This document shows positions 22,620 to 33,169 of a stretch of DNA of 64,000 nucleotides, one piece after another; the first letter of the stretch is position 1; every line of letters starts with the position of its first letter. Made by a program: the position numbers and the translations under genes. The notes below the pieces were generated by a model, which saw only the letters and a program-made list of their open reading frames with translations, was not told the origin of the DNA and made no database searches. Where the stretch lies: contig CM060734.1 in NCBI GenBank assembly GCA_030704615.1, positions 23,870,001 through 23,934,000 on the forward strand, in the 5' to 3' direction. The stretch comes from Takakia lepidozioides (lineage: Eukaryota > Streptophyta > Takakiopsida > Takakiales > Takakiaceae).

Positions 22620-24330
22620 CTTCCAAATTTCGTTCAAATGAATTTTGATTGATCTCATATTAGTCCGGAACCTATGAGAGGGTGTACCGAACGTACTAGC
22701 AAAGTTTGAAAGCAAACACAAATGATTTGGATGGGCAACCATCCGTTCACCCGTTGAATGAATTCTGTTGGATCTGCTATTACTTTGGGACTTGTTGGAT
22801 TGCGTTTCGCGTGCACATGTTTTTTTTTTCATTCCGTTTTTTAACCGTATATGTAATGACGACATATGCAACGTGCGTGCCAAATTTGGGAGTGAACAAA
22901 ATTCATTTGGACCCAAAACCACGGTTTCTTCCCTGTTTTGCACTGCAAACTTGATTTGTGTTCTACTTCATGCACTCTTCATAGAGAGTTATGCAATACG
23001 AAACGAAGAGATTTTTTTATTTTTTTATTTTTTTGGTTTGGTTCAAGTTTTTTGCAGAGGAGTAGCGGTGGGAGGCTTGAAGCCGCAGAACAAAATTGAG
23101 CCAAAAATAAAATCGATACGTAGCAGAAACCCCCAATCAAAGGTAGTGTAAACCTAATTATTTGCTTCAAATTCATTAAATTTAATTAAATTCTCGAATC
23201 GGATGAGGGGTGAGTGCGCCGATGGGGAGGCAAATGATTTTCTCTTCAGTTGTGTCTCCGCACATGTGTCGCACACATGTCCAAGCACATGCGGGCAAAA
23301 GTTGGGCTTGAACCACAACCGTTCAATGGGTGCAATAGCCGTGCACGCATTGCATGATTTCTTTTTCGCAATGAACAAAATTGGATGACAGGTGAACGCC
23401 TCATTGGCCCATTAATCGAATTTTGATTGATCTCATATTACTCTGGGACGTCTTAGATGGTACATTGAACATGCTGGCCAAGTCTCAGAGCGATTAAAAA
23501 TCATTTCGATGGGCAACCATCTGTTGGCCCATTGAACGAATTTCGTTTGATCTCATATTACTCTGGGATTGTTATGCAATAGTGAGCGAAGAGATATTTT
23601 ATTTATTTTCCATTTTTGTTTGGTCCAAATTTTTGCAGGGGAGTAGCGGTGGGAGGCTTGAAGCCGCGAAACAAAATTGAGCCAAAAATAAAATCGATAC
23701 GTAGCAGAAACCCCCAATCAAAGGCAGTGTAAACCTAATTATTTGCTTCAAATTCATTTAAATTTAATTAAATTCTCGAATCGGTTGAGGGGTGAGCGTG
23801 CCGATGGGGAGGCAAATGATTTTCTCTTCTGTTGTGTCTCCGCACATGCAGGATTTTTTTTTCGCAATGAACAAAATTGGATGACAAGTGAACGTCTCAT
23901 TGGCCCATTGAACGAATTTCGATGGATCTCAGATTACTCTATGACCTATCAGATGGTACATTGAACATGCTGGCCAAGTCTCAAAACGAACGAAAATCAT
24001 TTTGATTGACAACCATCCATTGGCCCATTGAACAAATTTTACTTCATCTCATATTACTCTGGGACCTCTTAGATGGTACATGCAACATACTGGCCAAGTC
24101 TCAAAGCGAACCAAACTCATTTTGATGGGCAACCATCCGTTCAGCCATCGAATGAATTTCGTTTCATCTCATATTAGTCCGGGACCTGATACATGGCAAG
24201 TTGAACATAGTGGCAAAGTTTGAAGGCAAACGAAAATCATTTGGATGGTCAACCATTCGATCGCCCATTGAATGAATTCGTTTATCATATTGGATCGGGA
24301 CCTGTTACATGATATACTTTTTGAAGCTCT
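22620..24330 (+). repeat. Satellite-like tandem repeat, about 118-bp units with higher-order structure
   Basis: Units share CCCATTGAACGAATTTCG, GATCTCATATTACTCTGGG, GGTACATTGAACATGCTGG and GATGGGCAACCATCC in order. I count roughly eight more or less complete units. A larger segment is duplicated at about 585-bp distance (23,034-23,405 and 23,616-23,905); it includes GGAGTAGCGGTGGGAGGC and AAATCGATACGTAGCAGAAA. Open frames inside are repeat by-products. Confidence 0.85.
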
Positions 24331-24334
24331 TTTT

Positions 24335-24625
24335 GTAGTGTCTCCTACTTCGTAATGCGGTGCTTCTCCATGTCCACTTTAGCCAATCTGTCGATGTTCT
24401 CCACCTGGAACAGATCCACATATGTGACCCGACCTCCTTAAATAACCAAATGACCATGTAAACTTTATAAGCCTCATCCACAGCTTCAAGTTTTGATGGT
24501 CATTTGGTTTTTTTAAGTATTTCTATACACATGTGTGGATCTGTGACAGATGGAAAACATCAACATTGGAAAAATAAGAGCTGGAGAAGCACCTCATTAC
24601 GAAGCAAGAGACATTCCAGAAGATC
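24335..24625. mobile_element. Foldback/MITE-like long inverted repeat, copy 1
   Basis: The left arm (TTCGTAATGCGGTGCTTCTCCA region, 24,350-24,460) and the right arm (24,475-24,605) are imperfect reverse complements over about 120 bases, meeting near 24,470. The arms include GATCCACATATGTG against CACATGTGTGGATC and CAAATGACCAT against ATGGTCATTTG. It sits within the satellite block, since another satellite unit follows at about 24,745-24,870. Confidence 0.8.
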
Positions 24626-24744
24626 TCAGCATGTTGAACATTTGGATGAAGAACCATTTCGTTCGTTACTTGAAGCGCTTCTGAAATGATCACAGTGGAA
24701 GCTAACGCGTCCTCGTTTCCCAACCATGTCTCCCCCTAGGCCAC

Positions 24745-24870
24745 ATTGATCTCGTATCGGGACCTGTTGCATGGTATGTTGAACATAGTGGCAAAGTTGA
24801 AGCAAACAGAAACCGTTTGGATCGTCAACCATTCGAGAGGGAGGTGAATGATTCGATCGCCCATTGATCA
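24745..24870 (+). repeat. Isolated satellite unit between two foldback elements
   Basis: GATCTCGTATCGGGACCTGT, then TGAACATAGTGGCAAAGTT and the GGATCGTCAACCATTCGA variant, match the last units of the 22.6-24.3 kb array. The foldback elements therefore appear to have inserted into the array. Confidence 0.75.
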
Positions 24871-24889
24871 AGCACCTTCATGGATGCCC

Positions 24890-25172
24890 TGCCTTTTAAA
24901 GCTCTTTTTTGTAGTGTCTCATATTTCGTAATGCGGTGCTTCTCCATGTCCTCTTTCTGGTGCCATTCTCGATCTGGAAGAGATCCACAGGTGTATAGAA
25001 ATCCTAAAAGAACCAAATAACCATCAAAATTTGAAGCCTCGTTTCCGGACCGCAGCTTTAGATTTTGATGGTTATTTTATTTTTGAAGGATTTTTATATA
25101 CGTCTGGATGTCTTCTAGATCGAAAATGTCATCGAATTGGAAAAAGAAGAGTTAGAGAAGCACTGCAGGTGT
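24890..25172. mobile_element. Foldback/MITE-like long inverted repeat, copy 2
   Basis: Same family as 24,335-24,625: it starts TTTGTAGTGTCTCATATTTC and GCGGTGCTTCTCCATGTCC, and its right arm ends AGAGAAGCACTGCAG. The arms meet near 25,045 around AACCATCAAAATTTGAAGCC / TTTAGATTTTGATGGTT. No coding capacity. Confidence 0.8.
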
Positions 25173-25174
25173 GG

Positions 25175-25780
25175 AGGGGATCCAAACACAAGGAATCAAA
25201 GCAACAACTCCCCTACACCAAAAATCTCTCCACAGTGTCGCTTACAAAGACACCCCAGCCCAAACCCGGACTGACTCTTGCCTCCACCTATGGAAAAGTC
25301 TTGGCCTACAGAGAAGGTGGAAAGCTACGGGGAAGAGAGCTAAAGCAATGCCTAACCCCAGCATACCCTCATCCCAACACTCTTTTTTTCCTCTCTTCCC
25401 TCACTTGCATGACCATGGGAAGCATCCTGTAGACACTCCTCAAACCGTCCTCCACGAGCTTATAAAACTTGGCCTTCAAGGCCCCATGTCAGCCTCCATA
25501 GGGTCCGCTAGTGCCTCCTTATGTCCACCGGCCATTCCTCATAATGGAACCACCTCAGGAAACCACGCCATTCGCTGAAGATTCAAAACATGAGCAAATG
25601 GAGATACATATAAGCCCCAACAAAGATCTGTCCAAAGGAATTACCTACAGGGCGGTATCCCATGGCATTGTTCCCCACGGTTCCCAATGAGTTCCCTATA
25701 GGTTCCCCAGTGTTCTCAATGGGTTCCCAAAGTTCTCATAGATTATTCCAAGAATATTCTATCCTGGACCTTAGTGGTTG
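25175..25780. other. Region without recognised gene
   Basis: Contains a small tandem of GGTTCCC/TTCCCAA words at about 25,676-25,735. Open frames are short and unrecognised. Confidence 0.35.
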
Positions 25781-25784
25781 TCAT

Positions 25785-26280
25785 GCCACTAGCCCCCCAC
25801 TGGCTAGTGACCCTTCGTTTAGTGATCGTGGCCGCCACTAGCCCTCACTAGTGCTCTTTCGTGGCTTTTCCGTCGCCATTGTTGTCATTGAGCTCTGCCA
25901 GCAATGACATAGCAGGCGTAGGTTGGGGATCCTTGCGGTGCAGGGATTCCCAACTCCATCAAGAAACCTTTGTTTAATCTTGGAAACTTCTCCAGCAAGA
26001 AACCTCCATAGGGGAAGCTTCTTAGGGAAGCTTCTTAGTAGCCAGTATATATAGGAGGCGAGACTGGACACTCTTCAGTCTCGCCAACACCAGTTCAAGC
26101 TACTCTTGTTTCCAATTCCCAGTACTCTAGCCCAGTTTCCAGTATCTGGTACTCCAGTCTAGTTTCCAGCATTCCAGTATTCAAGTCGTGTTCCAATATC
26201 TTGTACTTTTGTTCATTGTTATAAAGATCATCTTTGATTCCTATTTACTCATCGTGCATACGGCCACGCCGACCTTGACA
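25785..26280 (+). mobile_element. Lone LTR of the gypsy family (plus orientation)
   Basis: From about 25,955 to 26,280 it matches, in reverse orientation, the LTR at 38,987-39,601: ATCAAGAAACCTTTGTTTAA, TATATATAGGAGGCGAGACT, and the end CCTTGACA. It ends TGACA, matching the TGTCA start of that LTR. The left ~170 bases differ from the other LTR; TGTCAT at about 25,785 may be the start. No internal gag or pol flanks it and no clear target duplication is seen, so solo LTR or truncated element are both possible. Confidence 0.75.
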
Positions 26281-26302
26281 CCTGTTATTTATAGATTTAT
26301 AC

Positions 26303-26460
26303 CTCTTATGGTAGTGTCGCACATGAGAATGAGATATGGAACGTAAGTTGTCTAACTCCTACGGAATCAATACATCGTTTTTCTCATAACCTTATCAGAA
26401 ACGTTGGAACATTGGAACATACAAACAGTGACACAGTACAGTGCTGATTTTGTTGAAATG
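26303..26460 (+). repeat. Dispersed repeat shared with 39,697-39,850
   Basis: TGGTAGTGTCGCACAT, ATCAGAAACGTTGGAACATT and an AAACAGTGA(C/G)AC(A) stretch occur in order in both loci. In this copy there is no SINE at the position where 39,854-40,027 is inserted, so it acts as a paralogous empty site. Confidence 0.75.
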
Positions 26461-27540
26461 ACATATGTGAGGTTTGAGCGTTTGCAGAACTTTATTTAAT
26501 CGGGGGACCGGTACTGCTGTTGGAGTGCAAGTTGCAACTGATGGTGCGAGTTCTCTATTGATTGCAGCTGTCACAACCAATGTCAACAATCATATTTAAA
26601 AATAAGGTGTTTGATGCTATTGTTGTTCCTCTAGCTGAATTATGTAGAACTCTTTTTGCTATTCTCATGCCAACAACATCAGGTCCTCTGAGACCCAATG
26701 TTCAAACGAACGTATTAGCCCCCCCGGCCAGCCACGGCCCACCATAAATAGAATGAATTGGAGATTTGGTGCTCAGTTTCTGGTTTCATGTCCGTGGTGG
26801 CTGATACGGAATTCAGAATATGACAATCTCAGTGGACCTGATGTTGTTGGCATGGGAGTAGCAAAACGATTCCTAAATAAATCAGTTACATGAACATCGG
26901 CAGTATGAAACACCTTGCAGTACATATGATTCTTGAAGATTGTTTGAACGGATTATTTGTGTTTGTGCCCTCAAGTGACAAACATCTCTGCCATAGTGCG
27001 GAAGAGGTGCATTGGCCACATTAAACGGTTGATGTGCTACCGTTTCACAAATGTATCACATTGCATTTGTGAAAATATGTCACATGAACTGTGCGCCATG
27101 TTAGTTTTGTGTGGGCGCTTATTTTTATAGGTGGTTGACTCGGATTTGATCACCGATCCAATCCTAGAGTGTGCTGTCGGTGGTGAGGCTGGGGTGATGA
27201 CCAGTCAGACCATCATTGTTTCTCCTGTGGTGAGGTGAGAGGTGATGACCAACCAACCATAGAAGTGCATGCGGTGGATGCAGGTGCAAGTGCAGGCTCT
27301 GTTAGAAACCTAGTATTCCAAACCATAAGCCGCAACAGGTTCTCTACCCGGTTACCTTGTGGAAAGGGGGATTAGGGACATGTTCATGACCGGTTGAGTG
27401 TCAGTTTGTCAACACGGAGGTGTCACTAGTTGCTGGGGAAAGTGCCGGTACGAGCACTAGCGATACTAGTGGGTACACGAGACGAGGTGTGCGGTTTAGG
27501 CCACCTTCACCTCCTGTTTCTTCCAATGAAGGTTCTGATT
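26461..27540. other. Region without recognised gene
   Basis: About 1 kb of mixed composition. It includes a short inverted sequence around TTTCACAAATG / CATTTGTGAAA (27,050-27,073). No domain is recognised in either strand. Confidence 0.35.
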
Positions 27541-27544
27541 CAGA

Positions 27545-27870
27545 ATGCCCTCATCCAATTCCCCTCACTCCCGAAACCCCACTATATCTTTACCGATAGC
27601 CTTACCTCACTCTTTCTCATCCGTAACCACCTCTCCCGCCCTTCCTCGCACCACCACACCCCTGACTGGAACCTCACTACCCCTAACTGTCATTACCGCC
27701 GGCACCAGAGGCGGCATCCACAACGCCAACATCTATGCTCTTCACGAAAACCTCAAAATCCCTTTCTCCCCCATACACAAATGCTTTAAAGCAATCCATC
27801 TGACGGCGATACGCTCTCTCACTGCTATTATCAGAGGGCAGCAAATGCGTGAGCAGAACCCGTGAGCAGA
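27545..27870 (+). pseudogene. Possible LINE RNase H-like fragment
   Basis: One frame reads HYIFTDSLTSLFLIRNHLSR, similar to the TDS motif of RNase H domains in plant and algal LINEs; another frame nearby reads GGIHNANIYALHENLKIPF. The catalytic residues and the rest of the domain cannot be traced. This is a weak call based on one short motif. Confidence 0.3.
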
Positions 27871-27912
27871 TTCCTTTATGCGTGAGCAGATTCCCCGAAG
27901 CGTGAGCAGATT
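27848..27912 (+). repeat. Four GTGAGCAGA repeats
   Basis: CGTGAGCAGA occurs four times within 65 bp. The same motif recurs at 30,271-30,305 (with an inverted TCTGCTCA) and as ATGAGCAGA near 15.7 kb. Confidence 0.7.
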
Positions 27913-28254
27913 ACTGATGCGGATCCTAAAACCAAGGGGACAAGTGGGCCTATTGCCGTGGACACGAACTCCATTGCAACGACGTAATCTCCGCTCCATC
28001 GGATTGAAGACAGACAGACTCCATGATGACAATGTGACACGAATGTGCGATGAAAAACTGATCTCTGAATGAATATGGGATGAATGAAAAAGGGAATGGA
28101 TGAACATTGGATAAGTGTGGGATGAAAAATTGGCCTGATGAATGAACCATGGATGACTGCAACAACATTTATCGTTACCGATCAGCATCTGCGCAGGGAT
28201 CCTATGTAGTTGAGTTTAAATAAGTGTATTTTAATTTGACAAAAGCTTAATTCC

Positions 28255-29335
28255 AGCCCAGAAGACCAGCCAAATTAAGCTATCGTCAACGCCACCTTAA
28301 TCTGGCACATTCGGGGGGGGAAAAAAAAAAAAACAAAACAAAAAACGGATTATTATTATTATTATTATTATTGGAAAATTTGCAAATGAACCCAACCCCT
28401 GCTTTGCAAGTTTGTAGATGCCATTCACCCCAAATAACACACCAGAAGACCATTCGGAATATATATATATATATTGGGTGGAAAACTTGCAAATGAACCC
28501 AACCCCTGCTTTGCAAGCCAAAGACCTGGCGTTTACCCAGCATGGATTTCTGGTCACCTGGAAGAAGGACATGACAACGAATTATAAGTTATGTAGTCCG
28601 AGCTATTTGTAGATGTCATTCACCCCAAGAAGATCAACGACACCTTAATCTAGCACATTCGGGAAAAAATAAATAAAAATAAAAAATGGTTTTTTTTTTT
28701 TTTTTTTTTGGTGGAAAATTTGCAAATGAACCCAACCCCTGCTTCTTTGCAAACAAAAGACCTGGCGTTTACCCAACATGCATTTCTGGTCACCTGGAAG
28801 AAGGACATGACAACGAATCATAAGTTATGTAGTCCGAGCTATTTGTAGATGCCATTCACCCCAAGAAGACCACCCAGATTAAGCTGTCGTCAACGACACC
28901 TTAATCTAGCACATTCAGGGGAAAAAAAAAAAAAAAAAAAAAAACGGATTTTTTTGTTTTGGGTAGAAAACTTGCAAATGAACCCAACCTTTGCTTTGCA
29001 AGCAAAAGACCTGACGTTTACCCAGCATGGATTTCTGGTCACCTGGAATAAGGACATGACAATGAATCATAAGTTATGTAGTCCGAGCTATTTATAGATG
29101 CCATTCACCTCAAATAGCACACCAGAAGACCACTCTGGCACATTCGGGAAAAAAAAAAAAAGGATTTTTATTTTTTTTGTTGGAAAACTTGCAAAGGAAC
29201 CCAACCCCTGTTTTGCAAGCAAAGACTTGGGTTAGTCCGAGCTATTTGTAGATGTCATACACCCCAAATAGTACACCAGAAGACCACCCAGATTATGTTG
29301 GCGTCAACGACGCCTTAATCTGGCACATTATTTTA
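28255..29335 (+). repeat. Tandem repeat, about 240-bp units with variable A/T tracts
   Basis: Units share TGCAAATGAACCCAACCCC, TTTACCCAGCATGGATTTCT, AAGGACATGACAA and GTAGTCCGAGCTATTTGTAG. At least five copies (starting near 28,380, 28,490, 28,725, 28,975 and 29,190) are separated by poly-A, poly-T or (TTA)n runs of different length. Small open frames here are repeat by-products. Confidence 0.88.
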
Positions 29336-29339
29336 TTTT

Positions 29340-30510
29340 ATTTTTTAAATTAAAAAAAAAAAACCCGTTCCATGCCTGCAAGTATGCAGGAAGACATTTT
29401 TTTGGGATGGAGCGGGAGGAGCAGCTTTACTCTCAAGTCATCGCACCACTGTCTGAGGGGTCATCGCATTTGTTCAGACTGAGAACATTGTGGTGGAGCA
29501 GGATCTGAAAGAGCCCGATGCTCTGGATATCGATTCCGATTTCTCATGTGAGTAAGTGAAGGTTTTGTTGTGGCACTTGACTGACACCACGGCGCATCCT
29601 ACTGTATTCATCTTTGGTGCACAAGTTTGGCCAGCATAATATATGGGAGTTTAAATTATTGGTATGTGTTTGCAGGAGTCCCAGGACGCCACGATTTCTG
29701 CCTTTCTTTGCCAACCCGGAATTTTTCCCAAGTCCAAGAGCGGATTTTGAATTGCCAGGTGATGTGGAGGCTGCAGTGTTCGAATTTAATCTCCTCTCAT
29801 CTCCCCCTCTTGTGCTTTACGACAGAGATGGTTTTGTGCAAAGCAGGGCTAGTGTCTTCATAGACAGTTGTGCCTTCGTTTTGGACACTGACTCCAGTAC
29901 CAATGGATATTCTTCGTCGGAATGAATTGACTGTTTTCAAACTTTTATTAAAGCACAAATGGCTCTCCACTTCTTTGCAATTGGGTGTGAGCATCTCTAT
30001 CGACTTAAGATACCTGGTAAAAGGACAACCACAACCCTCCTCAGTGGGCAGGGGTTCACTCTGGAGCTCGGGGGATTTGGAAACCACTACTAGAAAATTT
30101 TGATTTTCCATTCATCCACAACTACCATCATCCATGTGCCATTCGCCCAACAAATATTCATCCGCCATTCATCCATCATTCATTCAGAATGACATTGTCT
30201 GTATGCATGTTATACTGGCCATTATCCGCAGTAATAGGTCCTCTAAGCCGAACATGTGTCCGTGGTTATAGGTGAGCAGATCCTAAAGCGTGAGCAGAAT
30301 TCTGCTCATGGTTTAGCAATCCCCCTATTATCACTAACAAAAGGCAGCTTGAATCCAGTCTATCCGCTATCTCTTAGGTACCCCCGGGTACCTTTTCTCC
30401 TTTGGTTGTTGGGTGTCCCTCGGGCACCCTCTAGTTTTATAGGGCCCACCCCCGAAAGGGGGCAGTAGCCGTGAGGCGAAGTGGCTCTTAGTTACGCTGG
30501 TTCGGCCGGA
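29340..30510. other. Region with possible exon remnants, no recognised gene
   Basis: A plus-strand frame at about 29,674-29,925 follows a plausible acceptor (TTGGTATGTGTTTGCAG) and reads FFANPEFFPSPRADFEL and FIDSCAFVLDTDSS; I do not recognise it. At 30,452-30,500 GGCAGTAGCC, GAAGTGGC and AGTTACGCT resemble the SINE 3' body, but no tRNA-like head is present. Confidence 0.35.
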
Positions 30511-30513
30511 TCA

Positions 30514-30514
30514 T

Positions 30515-30576
<62 letters not shown>
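30514..30576 (+). repeat. (CT)n microsatellite
   Basis: An almost perfect CT dinucleotide run of about 63 bases, broken by one CC. Confidence 0.97.
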
Positions 30577-30580
<4 letters not shown>

Positions 30581-30599
30581 GATTCCGACTCTGAATCAG

Positions 30600-33150
30600 G
30601 AGGGTTCACGCCGACGGTGCAAGTTATTCCCATGCCAGTGTTGTGGGACAAAAATGAGGAGATATATGGAGCTACAAGGGCCACGTAGGTACTCTAGGGC
30701 TGTCGGCACCATCGAGTTGGAGGATTTTAATCAAGAATTTGATAGTTGGTGTGACTTGTAGCAAATGCGCAATCCACAACTATTTACGCCTTTCATGGCA
30801 TGGAAGGGGCTGTTTCAACACCTGGGTCAGCCCATGGATGATTACCATGAGTTAGGCGGGGGCAGTGAGGTTGAGATCAAGGAGTGGAAGAGATATAACT
30901 AGCACCCGACTATGTCTCCTCACTAGAGGCACAAGGGCAGTAGCCACACGGCAGCTACACCGGCACTTCCATAAGCAGCAGTAGGACTAGTGGTACATGA
31001 GCTACGACGTCCACCCAAGCCACTGCCGCACCAACACTAGCACCAGTACATGTGCCTGCCTTAAACCCTGTTGTGGAGTTCTTCGAAGAGTTGAGAAGGA
31101 GCTACCAAGTTGTGAGGACAGAGAAGTTGCGGAGCTTACAAGAGTTCCAACGGAAGCCTACTGAGAGCTTGAGGGAGGCCTACACTGCATGAGGTGCTTA
31201 ATAAATGTAAACCCAAGGGGTTACGGAGAGGCTCAGGTGTCCAATCTGGTATGGGATATTGGACAGGTGCTGAGGAGAAGGTTGAGGATGCAACTCTCCC
31301 ACAAAGCGGCCCAACCCACATTAGCAAATGTGTTTTTTGTTGGCAGAGCGGATAGGTCAACATGGTGGAAAGAACGAGTGGTTATGGTGGGATTTGATAA
31401 GGAGACACCAGGGGGTTGGGTAGTGGGCTCCTAGCCAGCCACTTCCCCCAATGTGCTCAAGGCAACAAGGGGGCTCAGGGGAAGCCTAGGGAAGGACAGA
31501 GAGGATCTCAGATGTATGGATCCCTCCCTTCATTTGCAGGCCAGCAACAGGGGGGTGTGTGGTTAGACATGTGGAGGACCCCATATGAAGAAAGATTGCC
31601 CAGAGGGAGGCAAAGGGCCAGCACAGGCACAACCTGCACAGTTGCAGTGTGGGCATTGTGGCAAGTATGGGCATGGAGAGGCCCAGTGTTATGACTTGCA
31701 CCCTGAGTTGCGGCCAGGCCAGTTCCAAGGGAACAATGGTGGCTGGGGGCGAGGTGGAGCACCTCAGAGAGGACGAGGTGGTCCGAGGTGTAAGGCAAGG
31801 GCAAGCACAACATGGCCAAGGACGTGGAGGTTAGGGTCATGACCACGACATGGCGGATAGGCGTTGCCAAGGGAGCAATGGCTTGCTGCCATGGCCACCA
31901 CCCATGTTGCACCAGCTCCAAGGCTTGTGGTTCCATCTCTTGCTCCTCCTCAACAACGTCATCCTGAGGGAGGAGACATGGGAGACATGGGATTTATGTG
32001 CGGGGCAGCACTACCACTAGTGAGGGGTGTCACTATCACTACCAATATGTTTGGAGCACCACTACCACTAGTGAGGGGTGCCAGTACCACTACCATTAGT
32101 GTAGGGCAACACTACTATTACCACTATGTGCGGGTACCCACTACCACTAGTGCAAGTGGAGTCGGCTGCGGCAGTGACTCGAGGAGCAGCACGAGTTCCT
32201 GAGCCACGAGGTGCAGAGGTGGAGTTGCATCCATAATGTGGGGAGGCAAGTCATCAGGTTAGGCTTTCTCAGTCATTCACATTGGCGGAGACAGTGTCGA
32301 CGCGATCCATGGCACATTCCTGCCCGACTGATACCGAGGCGGAGGTTACTATGCCATTGGGGAGAGCTACACGGGCAACACCACTACCTGCTGCCAAGGC
32401 TAGTGCAGAAAGGGTTGTTGGGGGCGGCTACATCTGTATGTCAGGCCCTACTGTTCTCGGCAACCATGATTGCGACGCCGGGGGTAAGACCAACTGCAGT
32501 GTTTAGACTGACAACAATATTGTGTGAGAGTGGGAAGGTCACTTCATCTTCTGCGGAGGGGCGGAGGATCCTCGGATTTGAGAATCAAGACTGCCACGAC
32601 AACGCCATGGTAAGCTGCAGCTGCCAGGTTGACAGAGCTGCCAGCTAGGCCAGCCATTGAGCGCGCCATGGTGACACCTGGAGTTGTCTTGTTAGACAAC
32701 CAGGATGACATTTTCTGTTTGAGTGGACCGGCAAGCAAGAGGTATCGGCCACTGCAGTCTTGTTGGTTGGTGGGGCAGTGTTGTACCCCAGGGGTTTTAC
32801 CTTGGATTTTTGGGAGGAGTCAGCCTCCTATAGGCCTGGATGGCAGTCAGGGGATGGTCGTTGTGTGCAACTCCCTGTGACATTCATTGGGGATGTTGCG
32901 GCTGCCCAGCGAGGCAAGATGCCGACACTAGCAGCCTTCACAGGTGCAATGACTTGGCCTGGAAAGTTGTTGGAGGGCAACACTCATGCAGAGGATGTGC
33001 CACCTCCAGCAGAGCATGATGACATGGATGGTACGACGGATTGTCTGCCATGGTTGCTCACACTCCATTGTGGGGCATGAGCAAGGATTTGCAGCGGGTT
33101 GCTGATCGACGGGTGCAACAAGCCCTGGGTAGAGGCTTTTGTACCAGAAA
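30600..33150 (+). pseudogene. Decayed retroelement with gag-type zinc knuckle
   Basis: A degenerate coding region. At 31.1 kb FQRKPTESLREAY resembles a gag segment. At about 31,651-31,692 a CX2CX4HX4C knuckle appears (CGHCGKYGHGEAQC), followed by a Gly-rich tail. Downstream frames (AETVSTRSMAHSCPTDTEA at 32.29 kb; MPTLAAFTGAMTWPGKLLEG at 32.92 kb) recur elsewhere in the window at 60.5-60.7 kb and 42.37-42.46 kb (both minus), which supports a dispersed element. Frames are interrupted many times. No protease, RT or integrase is identified, and no LTRs were found. Confidence 0.6.
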
Positions 33151-33169
33151 GTTATTTTTATTTTTCAAC

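Noticed and set aside
25785-26280. Complete solo LTR with target duplication
   Set aside because: No 4-6 bp direct repeat was found at the proposed ends, and the left third does not match the other LTR, so only a lone or partial LTR is claimed.
30452-30505. Fourth SINE copy
   Set aside because: Only short words of the SINE 3' body match (GGCAGTAGCC, AGTTACGCT); there is no tRNA-like head and no target duplication.
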